A stretch of 64,000 bases of DNA from Closterium sp. Naga37s-1 (lineage: Eukaryota; Streptophyta; Zygnematophyceae; Desmidiales; Closteriaceae), in NCBI GenBank assembly GCA_947471745.1, contig CANJKZ010001148.1, forward strand, positions 1,375,001 to 1,439,000, given 5' to 3'. This document shows, in pieces, positions 1 to 11,109 of the stretch (position 1 is its first letter; the number at the start of each line of letters is the position of its first letter). The position numbers and the translations under genes are program-made. The notes below the pieces were generated by a model. The model worked only from the letters and a program-made list of their open reading frames with translations, was not told the DNA's origin and did no database searches.

Positions 1-1027
1 GTTATAGCACGGCTTGGTTCACGAGAATCAACCTTACAATGCATTGGTTGACAATCGATTGCAGCTCGACAAATATGGAAGTAACAGCACGGTAGTTTCT
101 CGAGCCAACGGTACACAATATTTAAGCCGAATACCAATCCAGTAACGTCTCGAATTTGATCAAGACCGAATTTCGAAAGTAAAAAATACAACAAACATTT
201 TGTCACAAAATATAACAAATACAGGCAATATCTGATCACAGGCATCAAGAAGCCTACGCATGGTGAGGATCATGTCTGTTTTTTTCCATAGTTTTTTTTA
301 AGAAATATATCAATCATATAATTCAACCAATCGTCAATTAATCTCATACATCATAATATGTGTATAATTGATATACATATTTATCCATAAAAAAGGTGAT
401 AATGTTACTCAATAGACACGCTAATCCAACTACTAATGGCCTTAGTTGATACTCAACCTCTCCTCGGGGTCACCTCCGAGGGTCCTTGGGTGCCTGACCA
501 AAGGTCAGCCCCTATCCAAGGGTCCGAGCTTGTAAAGAGATAGTTGTAGAGGTCGCTAAGTCGCAGCAGCATTCGTCTCTTTCTCGGCGTATTCAAACGG
601 ATGGTAGCCTTGGCAACGTACTAGTAGTAGGTACGAGGAAAACTTTCCACTCAAGTTATGTTTGAAAAACAGCAAGAACACCAGTTATATGCTAGCTCTA
701 ATTCATTCTATTCTACCGTGTCCTATTCTTCAGTTCAGCATTCTCGTTTCTCGTAGCGCGAACACTTTCACGATTCCCTCCCTTTTATTTTGTAACTCGG
801 CGGGCTCTTGATTCGCCAGCAAAATGTTTGAAATCTTGCGCACTTTTATTTTCGACGGTGTCGATGCTTCCCGCTCTTTTTGAAAACGGTTGAGATGATC
901 CCGTTTGAATTTCGCGCAAGATTACTCAGCTCGATCAGCGAGCACTTCGAATTCGTGCATTTGTGTCGAAGCAGCACTCGCCACGTGTGCCTCGCTCTCG
1001 AGGTGTGAACACCCCTGCATATGAGCA
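1..1027. other. AT-rich flank without a recognised gene
   Basis: No reading frame of useful length and no family resemblance were found. The left two thirds is AT-rich. Around 905-1027 several short motifs built on GCTCGATCAGC and GAGCAG recur, and similar motifs recur at 8280-8520 on the other side of Copia A. The two flanks therefore look like one repetitive sequence that A inserted into. Confidence 0.5.
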
Positions 1028-1032
1028 GTCAT

Positions 1033-1161
1033 TGTCAGAATGAGTGAGGAATGAATGAACTAACAACATTGGGAGTACAAGTACGAAAACCTAGAATGTT
1101 GTACCCCCTAAGGCTAAACCCACTATAGCCTACAGAATAGAAACATATACAATGTTTGACA
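1033..1161 (-). repeat. 3' LTR of Copia A (129 bp)
   Basis: It starts TGTCAGAATGAG and ends ATGTTTGACA as written on the plus strand. Directly inside it, at 1162-1175, is the element's polypurine tract, which reads TATGGGGGTG on the minus strand. It is similar to the LTR of Copia F. Confidence 0.9.
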
Positions 1162-1644
1162 CACCCCCATAGGCTAAGTGGGAGACAACCAGATGGTCAC
1201 AAGACCAGTCAAAACAAAGAAAAGCAAAGAACAACTCAGGGTGGATCTCAAGGATACCACACAAATTCCGAGCACAAGCAAGCGGTCACAAGACCAGTTC
1301 ACATGCAGGTTGATAATACAACAAGAAATACAGTGATCACAACCTAGCAAGTGTAAACATGCAGGTAGACATATATAAGGATCACAGTACAAGCAGACTC
1401 AGGAAGTAAGCAAGTGAGGCACAGTAGGCACAAGGCCTAGAACAGTACAGAAACGCTGATGATCACAAGGCTGAAGCGCCTTGGTGAACACATCAGCAGT
1501 GTTGGCCCGAGTGGCCACGTAAGCAAGACGAAGCTGACCACGCTGCTGCAACTCTCGAGCAAAGAAGTAGCGCAGAGCGATGTGTTTCGTTCTGTGCTCC
1601 AGTCTGTGCTCCTGACACAAGGCAATCATGGCCATGTTGTCGAC

Positions 1645-4600
1645 TTACAGCACTGGAGGAGAACGAGGCGGCTCTCCAAGGTCGGTCAGCAGGTAGGTGA
1701 GCCAGCGTAACTCCTGTGCAGCCATGGCCCCTGCGTAGATCTCAGCCTCACAACTGGAGCCGAGAACAGAAGACGAGCGGGTAGACCGCCAAGAAACAGA
1801 GCCGGAGCCAAGGCTGAAGGTGTAATCCTGAGACGACCGCTGCGTAGCCAAGTCGTCAGCCCAAGAAGCGTCTGCGTGACCAGTGAGGACAACTCGAGCC
1901 CGTCCTCCAAGCGCGAGCCCCATGCCCGACGTACTGCACAAGTAGCGCAACACCCTCTTAGCGGCATCCATGTGCTCCTTCCTGTGTCGGCCAAGAGTGA
2001 CATAGCGTGCCAGGATGCTAAGAGGGTAGGCTAGGTCAGATCGAGTGCAGGTCATCAGGTACATGAGGCAGCCCACAAGCTCTGGATACGGGCCACTCGG
2101 CTCTACGGACTCGTCCGAAGGTGGAGCTGAGAGCGAGTGACCGGTAGGCAGAGGAGTGGACTGTGGCGAGGAGTATGTGAAGCGGAAGCGCTGAAGGACC
2201 TGCTGCACCATGTGTGACTGGGTCAAGGTAATGGTGCGCTGTGCTCTGTCCCGGGTGATCCGCAAGCCAAGATAGCTTGTCAGCTCACCCAGGTCCGTGC
2301 ACGTGTGTCTCTTCTGCAGCTCCGACTTCACGTGGGCGAGTGCCTCAGTGTCAGCAGTAGCAAAGACCAAGTCGTCTACGTACACGAGAACGTAGAACGG
2401 CGGCAGAGTGGTGTCGGTGCGTAGAAACAGCGACGGGTCAGCAGTAGAAGGAGCAAACCCAAGAGCAGCAAGAGTCGTCCTCAGTGTGTCGTGCCACTCA
2501 CGGGGTGCCTGGCGGAGACCGTAGACTGGCCGCCGGAGGCTCCACTGGGTACCAGCAGGAAACGACCCATTGAAGCCAGGTGGGCGGCGCAGCCAGATCT
2601 CCTCGTGCAGGCTGCCCTGTAGGAAAGCAGTGCTGAAGTCAAGAGAGTGGAGCTCGTAGTCACACTGAGCGGCGACGTGCAGCAGAACCCGAAAAGTGGT
2701 CATCTTTGGGGTAGGGGAGAAGGTCTGGAAGAAGTCAACTCCCTCACGCTGACTGAAGCCTCGTGCAACGTAACGCGCCTTGAAGAGAGGCGGAGAATCC
2801 GGCGGCCGCTTCACCCTGAAAATCCACATGCCACTGACGATGTTCGCCCCACGCGGGGGAACCTCGTCGACGTAGGTGCCTTTGGACTTCCAGGAAGCCA
2901 TCTCTGCGTCCATGGCTGACTGCCACTGAGAGGAGTAGGGACCCTCTATCGCCTCTGCGTAAGAGCGCGGGGTCGGGATGTCTGGTGCATCCGGGTCTCC
3001 CTCAGGGGCAATCAGCATGGACACGAGATGAGGTAAAGCAGCGGCAAAGCACTCAAACTCCTCCTGTCTGTCCTCAAGGACGTCCGTGCCAAGAGCACAC
3101 TCACCCCCGACGGACGGAGGACAGACAGACTCAGAATCAGACTCAGCAACAAGGCTAGCGGCGTAGTCTAGACGACAGGCAGCAGCAAAGTCAACAAGCT
3201 GAGCGACTAGAGCAGACGCAGCAGTGGACTCAAAGGTAGGGTCAGTGACAACAGTGGCGAGGAAACGCGTGACAGTAGGACTGGCAGCCCGAAGGGGGTC
3301 AGACTCCGGGTCCGGACCGTCAGGAAGAGAGGACGCAGGAGGAGATGGCAGAGGAACACGCTGTGGAGCAGTGGAAGGACGCAGAGTCATATAGTGAGTG
3401 CCAGGGACAGGAGGAGGACGCTCACGCGGAACACGACGACCAGCGCGGACAGCGCGGACAGGCGACTCTGGACGAGACTCAGGCGACGCAGGACGAGACT
3501 CAGGCGACGCAGGACGAGACTCAGGTTCACGACGCTTCGTAAGACCTCTAGTCGGCCCAGCGTAAGGAGAAGGACCAGGCAGCGGAGAGGCAGGCTGTAA
3601 CTGTGATTGCGACTGGACAGGTGGTGGACTCAGTAGGGGAGGAGTAGGACCAGTAGAGGGCGGGAGGCCAAGAACCTGCTGAAGGAGTGGAACGTAGTAC
3701 GGCCGCGGCCGCGCAGCACCTCCTGAACCAGCAGAGACAGCACCAGCACCCTCAGCCCCAGGGTCTCCAGCTACAACTCCCGCAGCACCACCAGCAGCTC
3801 CAGTAGCTCCAGCACCTCCAGCACCTCCAGCACCAGCAGCACCTCCAGCAGCTCCAGCACCAGCAGCACCTCCAGCCGCACCACCAGCAGCTCCAGCACT
3901 AGCAGTACCTCCAGCAGTACCAGCTCTAGCAGCTCCAGCACCAGCTCCTGCAGAACCCCCAGTCCCAGCAGCTCCAGTACCGCTTGTACGAGCACCTCCA
4001 GGACTAGAGGCTCCAGCACCTCCAGCAGCACCAGGGCCTCCAGCGGGCGGCACCCCAGCGCTAGGAGCGCCGCTCCGGAGGCTGCAGCGACGAGCGTACC
4101 ACTCAAGCAGCCGCTGTAGGGAGGGAGGCTCCGGCCGCGACACGGCACCCGCAGCACCACCAGCTCCAACTCCAGCGGAACCCCCAGCTCCAGCAGCCCC
4201 ACGCCGGAGGCTGCAACGCTGAGAGTACCACTCACGCAGCTGCTGTGAAGAGGGAGCGCCACCAGGCGCAGCACGGTCATTCTCAGAACCCCCAGCCTCA
4301 GCTCCCTCTGGCTCAGCACCCCCAGTCTCAGCCCCCCCAGTCGCAGCACCCCCAGGCTCAGCACCCCCAGTCTCAGCACCCCCAGGCTCAGCACCCCCAG
4401 CCTCAGCACCCCCAGGCTCAGCACCCCCAGTCTCAGCACCCCCAGGCTCAGTACCCCTCGCAGGACCAGAGCCGACAGCTACCTCGACAGGCTCGACTGG
4501 GTCTACCTGGGAAACACCTGAGGGAGCAGGACCCTGGGGAGGGAGGGGGTCTACCGAAGGGACACCTGGGGTGAGGAAGAGTGGCGGGGGGGGAAGCGGG

Positions 4601-6050
4601 GCAGTGCGGTAGGGGAAAAGACGGTAAAAGGGTACCGACTCGTCAAAAGTGACGTCCTGAGCGGCGAAGACACGGCGCGAGGTGGGGTGGTAAAACTGCC
4701 AGCCAGGCGCGTCAGTGGGGAAGCCAAGGAAGACACAGGGAACAGCGCGGGCGGAGAGCTTGTCCGCGGACGTATCGTGGACAAAAGCACGAGATCCTCA
4801 GACCCGGAACACCGACGCATCGCCAACCTCTCCCGTCCAACGCAGTGTCGGCGAAGTCTCCGGAACGGAGAGACGGGGCCAGAGGTTGAGCTGATGCGCA
4901 GCGTATCGAACCGCAAACGGCCACAGAAAATGGGGGGCAGCCGCATGGATCAGGGAGGTACGAGCGACCTCCATGACCAAGCCAATGCGGCGCTCAGCAA
5001 CCCCATTTTGCTGAGGAGAGGCCGGAAGCGTGAACAACTGCTCAATGCCCTCCCCCTGACAGAAGGCCCTCAAGAGGTCGGAGGAAAACTCACCACCTCT
5101 GTCAGAGTGCAGACGCAGGACAGGAAAGTCCGTGTGGAAGCGCTTGTGCAGCTGGAGAGGACTGTTGCGGATCCAAGGGATCAAAACATCAGGGACTTCA
5201 CCCTTGGTGCGCAAGGGGAAGACCGTGGTGTAACGCGTGTAGTCGTCAACCACCAGCAGGAAGTAGCGCTCGCCGCCCTGTCCACGGACGCGGGCTGGGC
5301 CCCACACGTCCAGGTGGAGAGTCTGCAGGGGAGCCTCTGTCGGGGGGAACGAGGAGGAGTGAGGAGCGGCGCGCTGCCGCCCCTCGACACAGGTAAGGGA
5401 GGGAGGGGCAGGGGAGGGTGGCAGGGGAGGCAGGGTCCTAGGAAGACCAGAGACAAGGTACCGGGAGTGCATGCCACAAAGGCGCTGCACTGACGGGTGA
5501 CCAAGGCGGTGGTGTCAGAGGACGGTCTGGTGCGACAGGGTGCGACACGAGCAGGGGGCCGACAGCTGACCTAACGCAGACGCAGACGCAGCTACCTAAG
5601 GGGACTCAGTGGTCAGTGTGTACAGGTCCGACCCCGGCTGCCGAGTGAAGGTAGCCAGGTGGCGGCCTGTCCGAGCACACGTGCAGTGGGTCACACGCTC
5701 ATGGGCAGGGGTGAACTGGTGAACACCCCCGTCCTGAAGAGCAGAGCCCGCCACCAAGTTCGTAGAGAACGAGGGGAGGTAGAGACCTGACAGGGTGCCG
5801 GACGGGACCGCAGGACAAGGGAGGACAGTGGAGGAGGTCGCAAGGACCGGGCCCCCAGAGGGGTCAGCCAGGGAGACAGCAACAGGCCGAGCTAGCTGCT
5901 CAAGGACAGTGCGGTCACGAAAGAAGCAGCGGGAAGCACCCGAGTCCAGTGTGAAGGTGTGCAGTGCCTTAGTAGACGCAGTACCAGCAGGCGCAGACGC
6001 ACGAGCACCTGGAGCAGCAGACTCACTAGCACCTAGAGCAGCAGCCTCAC
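1645..6050 (-). pseudogene. pol region of Copia A (PR-IN-RT-RNase H)
   Basis: The parts in order on the minus strand are as follows. The aspartic protease has HTFTLDSGASR near 5950. The integrase core, about 5400-4800, has HLDVWGP, HSDRGGEF and SPQQNGVAERR. A low-complexity Gly/Ala/Glu-rich spacer covers about 4500-3700. The reverse transcriptase, about 2950-2200, has the YVDDLVFA catalytic box near 2370. RNase H, about 2000-1645, has HADASWADD, SSCEAEIYA and the KHIALRYFFARE block. Such polyproteins are cleaved by their own protease to copy and integrate the element. Confidence 0.88.
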
Positions 6051-6149
6051 CAGGACCTAGGGAGCAAACGCACTAGCACCTAGAGCAGCAGCCTCACTGG
6101 TCCCAATACCCGGGTCGGGCGGTACACGCAGGTAACAGTCACCCTCAAC

Positions 6150-7481
6150 ACTAACAGTTAATGCATACATGGCACCAAGGATAGCATCAAAGTCAAGAGC
6201 AAAGATATCAATGTTCTTTTTCAGTAGATCAGCCCAGCGGGGCAGCTCAGAGGCGTCAGGAAACTGCTCGCGCCAGGCGTCGTCAAGACGAAAGAAGCAG
6301 CGCTGCGCCGTGTGAAACCTCCCACAGGTCTGGCCAGTGCTGTCACCTGTGCGGATGACGTACGGGCAGCTACCTCCACCCCCAGACCCCCCACGCTGAG
6401 AGTACCACTCACGGAGCTGCTGGGGCGACGGGGTCTCGCTGGGACGCTGCTGCTGCTGCCTCTGGCCACCGCCGAACCCCCCGCGCTGCACCGCTCCACC
6501 GCGCCCGCCACCAGCTCCACTGCCGCCACCACTGCCACCACCACCCCCGCCACCCCCACCACCGCCGCCGCCACTACCCCCGCCTCCGCCACTGACCCCC
6601 CCACCACCAGCACCACTCCCACCACCGCCACCACCCCCGCCCCCTCCACCCCCTCCACCACCGCCGCCCCCGCCGCCACCTCCGCCACCCTTGCCCCCCT
6701 TGCCTCTGCCGCCCTTGCGCCTCCCACTAGGAGCAGACGCAGCCCCGACCTCCTCAGCACCGAGGTAGTCGACAGCAGCAGCAGATGCAATGGAGGGGAG
6801 AAGGGGGGAGGGGGAACATCCCTCAAAGAAGGGAGTGCGAGGGTCACCACGAGAGGCACCTACAGCTACAATACTAGTCTCAGCTGCAAGGAGTTCCTTC
6901 TCGAGCAGGTCGACAGTGAGGTCGGTGGGGGAGAGGGCGAGAAAGTGGTCCCTGACAGCGCGAAGAGAGTCAGGGAGGCGAGTGACTAGGTGGTAGAGTG
7001 TGATGTACATCGGGGGAGGGTTCTTGGCGAGGAAATCGGGAGGAAGGGCGGCACGGTAGCGGAGATCACTAGTACGGAGGTGACTGATAAGGTCAGCTAC
7101 AGTGGCAAAGGCGGACAGATCGGGGAAGAGATAGGGCAGAGAGAGACGTCCTATCGCAGCAGTAGCAGGGGAGGAGTAGCGCGCAACTACAGCATTGTAC
7201 AGCTCCTGAGCGGTCTTATGCTGGCCAAAATGCTCGCGCTCATCTAACGGCAGGAGGCTGCGAACGGCTAGGCGAGCGTGAGCGTCACGGGTCTGCCACT
7301 GTGAGCGAGCCGTACTGTCAGCAGTAGCAGCAGGTGCGGGAGCGACGCCGAACGTGTGGTCAAACAGGGAAACATCGTCCTTGGCAGTGATCTGGAGGAA
7401 CAGGTGCAGGTCATCGAGCCAAACGTCAAACTTAATTGGACGGCCCTCAGCGTCAAAAGTGAGAACGGTAGGACTGGCCAT
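6150..7481 (-). pseudogene. gag region of Copia A
   Basis: The region begins MASPTVLTFDAEG and carries the capsid-like domain of plant Copia Gag (motifs such as FDVWLDDLHLFLQ and YNAVVARYSS). A glycine tract of several dozen residues at about 6540-6720 follows, and then a Cys/His motif (C-x10-C-x3-H-x4-C pattern around CPYVIRTGD). The capsid part coats the element's RNA and the Cys/His motif would bind nucleic acid. The same layout is seen in Copia B and D. Confidence 0.85.
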
Positions 7482-7569
7482 AGTGGCAGTAGCAGCAGTA
7501 GGAACAGTAGCAGCAGTAGCAGTAGTAACAGCAGGAGCAGGTGCAGCACTTGCTGCAGGTGGTGCACAG

Positions 7570-8040
7570 TAGGGCAGCGCGGCTCGGTCAGGGCGGCGCG
7601 ACTCGGGCAGGACGGCGCGGCGCGGCTCGGGCAGGGAGGGTGGGCCGGCGCGCGGTCTGCGGCTGTGCGAGGCGACGGCCTACGTGCGGGCGGCGGCCTA
7701 CGTGCGGGCGGCGGCCTACGTGCGGGCGGCGGCCTACGTGCGGGCGGCGGCCTACGAGCGCGAGGCGGCGGCGCGCGCCAGTCGACGGGCAGCTCGCGGG
7801 CTGTGCTAGGGGCCGCGCGAGGCCAGGGCGGGCTGCGCGCGGGCGGCGTCGACTGCGCGGGCGGCTAGCGGGTCGCGCGCACGAGAAATGGGCCGCGCGC
7901 GGGCGGCTAGCGGGCTGCGCGCGAGAAAAAACGGGCCGTGCGCGGGCGGCTAGCGGGCTGCGCACGGGCAGCGTGAGAGGGAGGGCGCGCGAGGGCGCAC
8001 TAGTAAAGAGGCGCACGAAGGCGCGAGGAAGGTAGGGCGC
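7570..8040 (-). repeat. GC-rich tandem-repeat leader of Copia A
   Basis: This lies between the primer site and gag. An 18-bp unit containing GGCGGCGGCCTACGTGC repeats about four times at 7676-7760, and a diffuse CGGGCGGCTAGCGGGCTGCG-type unit follows. Long reading frames on both strands here are by-products of the base composition. Confidence 0.7.
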
Positions 8041-8098
8041 ACGAGGGCGCTTCTAGCAGAACGGTGGGCCCTTAGGAACAAGCGGTCCTAGGATCCTA

Positions 8099-8116
8099 AC
8101 CTAGGCTCTGATACCA
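8099..8116 (-). promoter_or_regulatory. Primer binding site of Copia A
   Basis: On the minus strand the bases directly after the LTR read TGGTATCAGAGCCTAGG. TGGTATCAGAGC is the classic plant LTR-element primer site, complementary to the 3' end of initiator methionine tRNA. Confidence 0.85.
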
Positions 8117-8159
8117 TGTCAGAATGAGTGAGAAATGAATGAACTAACAATGTTTGACA
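8117..8159 (-). repeat. 5' LTR of Copia A (43 bp as read)
   Basis: Its first and last bases match the partner LTR at 1033-1161, and the GTCAT target duplication follows at 8160-8164. It is shorter than its partner. Confidence 0.85.
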
Positions 8160-8164
8160 GTCAT

Positions 8165-8914
8165 TGCTGCTCAGAACGTCGGTAACCGAACTCACACTTC
8201 AATCGCTTCTCTCATCTCGCCCCCAACGCAACTTTTAGTTCGCAAGCTTGTAACGCTCGCGTTACGGCCCACGATGCACAAACAGTTGCTCGCCCACTGA
8301 CGAAATGAACACGCTGCGCGAGCAGCGACCAATCACCTCCTCCTGAAAGTGGCAGCGCGAGCAACTGCTCGCTCGAGCATATGAACAGTTGCCAACTCGA
8401 TCAGCAGCCAATCCGAACACCAAAAAAATAGCTGCTCGACCAGTGTTGAACACCCTGCATGAACAGCAGCCAATCGCAGCTGCAGAAACTGCCGCATCGC
8501 GAACAGCTGCTCGCTCAAACCAGCTCACTCTGATTCACTCAAAATCAATCTCGAACTTTGAACTCCACAATATGATCCATTGGCCAAGACTTCGGTTGAC
8601 TTCTCCTCGATAGCAGGCAACCCGTTTCCGCTTCAGCTCCAAATTGGATGACCTACACTTTATGAAACGAAATCGGCAGATTGATTTAAAGAAAATTATT
8701 TTTGTAACCAACAGATAATACTCACCCCAAGGTTTGCACAAAAGCTTCTGATATTGATATTGTAATGCTTATACTATGTTCTCCTTGGATATTATTGTTG
8801 AGATTTGTCTGGAAGGTTGTTAACACCCTCCTACATTTGGTGGCACAACGATACAGACTCAATTACATCTTGATTAATTATAGGCAGTATGTATAATCTT
8901 GCCAATCATTTTAT
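8165..8914. other. Spacer between Copia A and Copia B
   Basis: No gene was recognised. Positions 8270-8520 contain several imperfect copies of motifs such as GAACAGCTGCTCGC and GCAGCCAATC, a short degenerate repeat cluster also hinted at left of Copia A. Positions 8600-8914 are AT-rich and featureless. Confidence 0.5.
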
Positions 8915-9046
8915 TGTCAAACTATTATAATGTTTAGGTTCTGTAGGCTGTAGTGGGGTAGCCCATAAGGGGTACAACCCAATTAGGGTTAGTACTTGTA
9001 CCAACTTTGTTCCTAGTTCATTCATTTCCCGTTCAGTATTCTGACA
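8915..9046 (+). repeat. 5' LTR of Copia B (132 bp)
   Basis: It runs from TGTCAAACTATTA to TATTCTGACA. The core GTAGGCTGTAGTGGGGTAGC is shared with the other Copia families in the window. A primer site, TGGTTTCAGAGC, follows at 9047; it is a variant of the methionine-tRNA site used by Copia A and F. Confidence 0.9.
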
Positions 9047-9106
9047 TGGTTTCAGAGCAAGTCCTGTTCCAGGACCGTTTTTTTTTTTTAGGGCCCACCG
9101 TATAGT

Positions 9107-9780
9107 TTGCTTCCCGTAGCGCGTTACCCTGCCCGTAGCGCCCTACCGTGCCCGTCGCGCTGCCCCACCAGTCGCGCTGCTCTGCCCTGCCCGTCGCGCC
9201 GCCCTGCTAGCTGCGCGCCGCCCTGCCCTGCCCGTCGCGCCGCCCTGCTAGCCTCGCGCTGCCCTTTCCTGCCCGTCGCGCCCGCGCCGCCCTGCCCTGC
9301 CCGTCGCGCCGCCCTGCTGGCTGCGCTCCGCCCTGCCCTGCCCGTCGCGCTGCCCTGCTAGTGCCGCGCCGCCCTGCCCTGCCCGTCGTGCCGCCCTGCC
9401 CTGTCCGTCGCGCTGCCCTGCTAGCGCCACGCCGCCCTACCCTGCTAGCGCGCCGCCCTGCTGGCCGCCGCGTCGCCCTGCCCTGCCCGCATGCCGCCCT
9501 GCTGGCCGTCGCGTCGCCCTGCCCTGCCTGCGCGCCGCCCTGCTGGCCGCCGCACCGCCCTGCCCTGCCCGCGCGCTGCCCTGCTGGCCGCCGCACCGCC
9601 CTGCCCTGCCCGCGCGCAGCCCTGCTGGCCGCCGCCCTGCCCTGCCCTGCCCGCGCGCCGCCCTGCTGGCCGCCGCCCTGCCCTGCCAGTTGCGCCGCCC
9701 TGCCCTAGCCGTGCGCCGCCCTGCCCTGCCCTGCGCGCTTCCCTAGCGCTTGCGCGCCGCCCTGCCCGTCGCGCAGTCCT
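9107..9780 (+). repeat. GC-rich tandem-repeat leader of Copia B
   Basis: Units of roughly 20-40 bp built on GCCGCCCTGCCCTGCCCG and CCCTGCTGGCCGCCG repeat for nearly 700 bp between the primer site and the gag start. They are open in several frames on both strands only because of composition. The position matches the repeat-filled leaders of A, D, E and F, but the units differ. Confidence 0.75.
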
Positions 9781-9828
9781 TGCTTGCGTGCTGCCCTGCT
9801 GCTCGTGTGCCACCTTGCTCTGCCCGCT

Positions 9829-11095
9829 ATGGCTACTCTCAGCGTCCTCTCATTCGATCCTGAGGGCCGTCCGATCCAGTTCGATACGTGGCTCGATGAC
9901 TTACAGCTGTTCCTACTGAGCGATTCTAGAGACGGCGTTTCGTTGTTTGACCTCAAGTCTAGAGCCTCTCTAGCACCTCCCGACATAGCTGACAGTGCGA
10001 CTCGCTCATATTGGCTTACCCGTGACGCTGCCGCTCGCCTAGCCGTTCGCAACCACCTACCGTTAGCTGAACGCGCTCACTTTGGCCAGCACAAAACTGC
10101 TAAAGCCCTGTACGACGCTGTAGTCGCTCGTTACTCCTCCCCTGCCACTGCTGCTTTCGGCCGCCTTATACTGCTCTACCTTTTTCCCGAGCTGTCCGCC
10201 TTTGCCACAGTCGACGACCTAGTCACCCACCTTTGTACTAGTGACACTCGCTACCGCGTCGCGCTTCCCACCCAGTTTCTAAACAAGAACCCTCCCCCCA
10301 TGTACATCGCTCTCTACTTCATCGTCACCCGCCTCCCTGGCTCTCTTAGCACAGTCAGGGACCTCTTTCTCGCCATGGACCCCACTGACCTCACTGTCGA
10401 CCTGCTCGAGAAGCACCTCCTTGCAGCTGAGGCTAGCATATTCGCTGTAGGTGCTGCTCGTGGTACTCCTAGCACTCCCTTCTTTAAGGGGTGTTCCCCC
10501 TCCCCCCTTGCCCCCTCCTACGCTTCTGCTACTGCTGCTGACTTCCTTCGTGCTGAGGAGGTCGGGTCTGCGTCTGCTCCTATTGGGAGGCGCCGCAGCG
10601 GCAAGGGCAAGGGATGCAAGGGTGGTGGGGGTGGCAGCGGTGGAGGCGGTGGTGGGGGCGGTGGAGGCGGTGGAGGTGGCGGTGGTGACGGAGGGAGTGG
10701 TGGTGGGAGTGGAGGCGTTGGTGGCGGCGGTGGTGGCGGCAGTGGGAGTGGTCGCGGCGGCAGTGGTGGCGGTAGTTTGAGTGGTGGCGGCGGCAGTGGT
10801 GGCGGCCGGGGTGGTACCGGTCAGAGGGGTGGTTCTGGCGGTGGTCAGAGGCAGCAGCAGTAGCGTCAGCGTGAGACCCCTACACCCCAGGAGCTTTGTG
10901 AGTGGTTTGCTCAGCATGGGACGTCTGGGGGTAGTGTTCGCTGCCAGTACGTCATTCGCACAGGTGACCGCGCTGGTCAGACATGCGGGAAGGTTGGTCA
11001 CACACAGTCCCGCTGCTTCTCCCGTCTTGACGACGCCTGGCGCGCAGAGTTTCCCGACGCGACTGAGCTCCCCCGCTGGCTAGAGCTCCTTAGGC
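9829..11095 (+). pseudogene. gag region of Copia B
   Basis: The Met codon chosen as start (9829, MATLSVLSFDPEG) matches the start of gag in Copia A and D. The capsid-like domain has FDTWLDDLQLFLL and YDAVVARYSS. A long glycine tract follows at 10620-10830, then a Cys/His motif at about 10940-11020. The GC-rich leader upstream is also open in this frame but is not similar to protein in the relatives. Confidence 0.85.
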
Positions 11096-11109
11096 AGGGT
11101 GTGGATATC

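Larger units (their letters stand above)
1033..8159 (-). mobile_element. Copia-type LTR retrotransposon A (fossil)
   Basis: This Ty1/copia element is read on the minus strand. It is bounded by LTRs with TGTCA...TGACA ends and by a GTCAT target duplication (1028-1032 and 8160-8164). The order on its own strand is short LTR, methionine-tRNA-type primer site, GC-rich leader, gag, protease, integrase, reverse transcriptase, RNase H, polypurine tract, LTR. Integrase before reverse transcriptase defines Copia. It looks broken, with roughly four or more breaks. The two LTRs are of unequal length, so an age from them is weak. Confidence 0.93.

Noticed and set aside
420-760. Possible solo LTR with GGTCACCTCCGAGGGTCC and TTCTCGTTTCTCG motifs
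   Set aside because: No matching second copy, target duplication or TG...CA boundaries could be fixed.
7541-8035. Arg/Gly-rich open frames in the Copia A leader, and equivalents at 9107-9919, 25663-26222 and 32038-32672
   Set aside because: GC-rich repeats without stops. Both strands are open and nothing is shared between elements except composition.
10279-11001. Thr/Ala-rich frame opposite the gag of Copia B, and similar Ser/Thr frames opposite other Copia spacers
   Set aside because: They are antisense shadows of the Gly-rich tract and the Gly/Ala/Glu spacer. The same shadow appears opposite every copy.
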